A DNA stretch of 29,141 nucleotides, from positions 1-29,141 of the forward strand of contig WOFQ01000138.1 of NCBI GenBank assembly GCA_012184525.1, given 5' to 3'. A model generated the notes under the pieces. The model was given only the letters and a program-made list of their open reading frames with translations. It had not been told where the DNA came from and searched no databases. Both the position numbers and the translations under genes were made by a program. Source of the stretch: Xenoacremonium recifei. Taxonomy: Eukaryota; Ascomycota; Sordariomycetes; Hypocreales; Nectriaceae. Each line of letters starts with the position of its first letter. The first letter of the stretch is position 1. Positions 29,075-29,141 of this stretch are shown one piece after another.

Positions 29075-29141
29075 TAACCAATGCGCACTCGTTTCCTGTC
29101 GTTTTCGGTTTCCTGTCTGCGTTTCCTGCCCCTTAATTTTA

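Noticed and set aside
1..29141. CRISPR array, tRNA or rRNA genes
   Set aside because: No regularly spaced repeats of CRISPR type and no tRNA/rRNA-like sequence were recognised; a covariance search was not possible.

Overview
The window comes from a filamentous ascomycete, most likely Eurotiomycetes (Aspergillus/Penicillium-like). The evidence is short introns (about 48-110 nt) with GTAAGT/GTATGT-type donors and CTAAC/CTGAC branch points, fungal-only families (two Zn2Cys6 regulators, an RTA1-like protein, a rhodopsin-like 7-TM protein, a SREBP-type bHLH), and TTAGGG telomere-type repeats near the right end.

Left part (about 0.4-18.1 kb): nine adjacent metabolic, transport and regulatory genes that look like one catabolic or secondary-metabolism cluster, almost all broken. 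In order: FMN-dependent 2-hydroxyacid oxidase (+), allantoate-permease-like MFS transporter (-), M20 amidohydrolase (+), arylsulfotransferase (-), secreted arylsulfatase (+), Zn2Cys6 regulator (-), mitochondrial FAD D-lactate dehydrogenase (+), kynurenine-type aminotransferase (-), and a DHA2-like MFS exporter (-). Reconstructed exon phases fit well, so these were once full genes, but I count 16 in-frame nonsense codons plus three single-base frameshifts. Every nonsense codon can be explained by one C->T or G->A transition, and several fall on conserved Trp or Gln positions. This suggests RIP-like decay of a whole cluster. The M20 and arylsulfotransferase genes also both lack their 3' ends and meet tail to tail, as if a deletion joined them. 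An identical 13-bp CGG-N7-CCG element lies in two cluster promoters, with related CGG/CCG pairs in two more, so the cluster regulator's likely operator is visible.

Together the left-hand enzymes would remove acyl or sulfate groups, interconvert amino acid and 2-oxo acid, and oxidise both L- and D-2-hydroxy acids, with import and export at the edges. The substrate cannot be named from sequence.

Right part (about 19-28 kb): genes without nonsense codons. These are a 5'-truncated rhodopsin-like membrane protein (-), a SREBP-type bHLH-zipper factor (-), a short-chain dehydrogenase (+), an RTA1-like 7-TM protein (+) and a second Zn2Cys6 regulator (+). Two unidentified relic reading frames lie at 18.5-19.0 kb and 22.8-23.2 kb. 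The last 1.1 kb holds a G-rich tract, a duplicated 59-bp segment, degenerate TTAGGG repeats, inverted repeats and a fragment of a non-LTR reverse transcriptase, so this end looks subtelomeric or repeat-derived.
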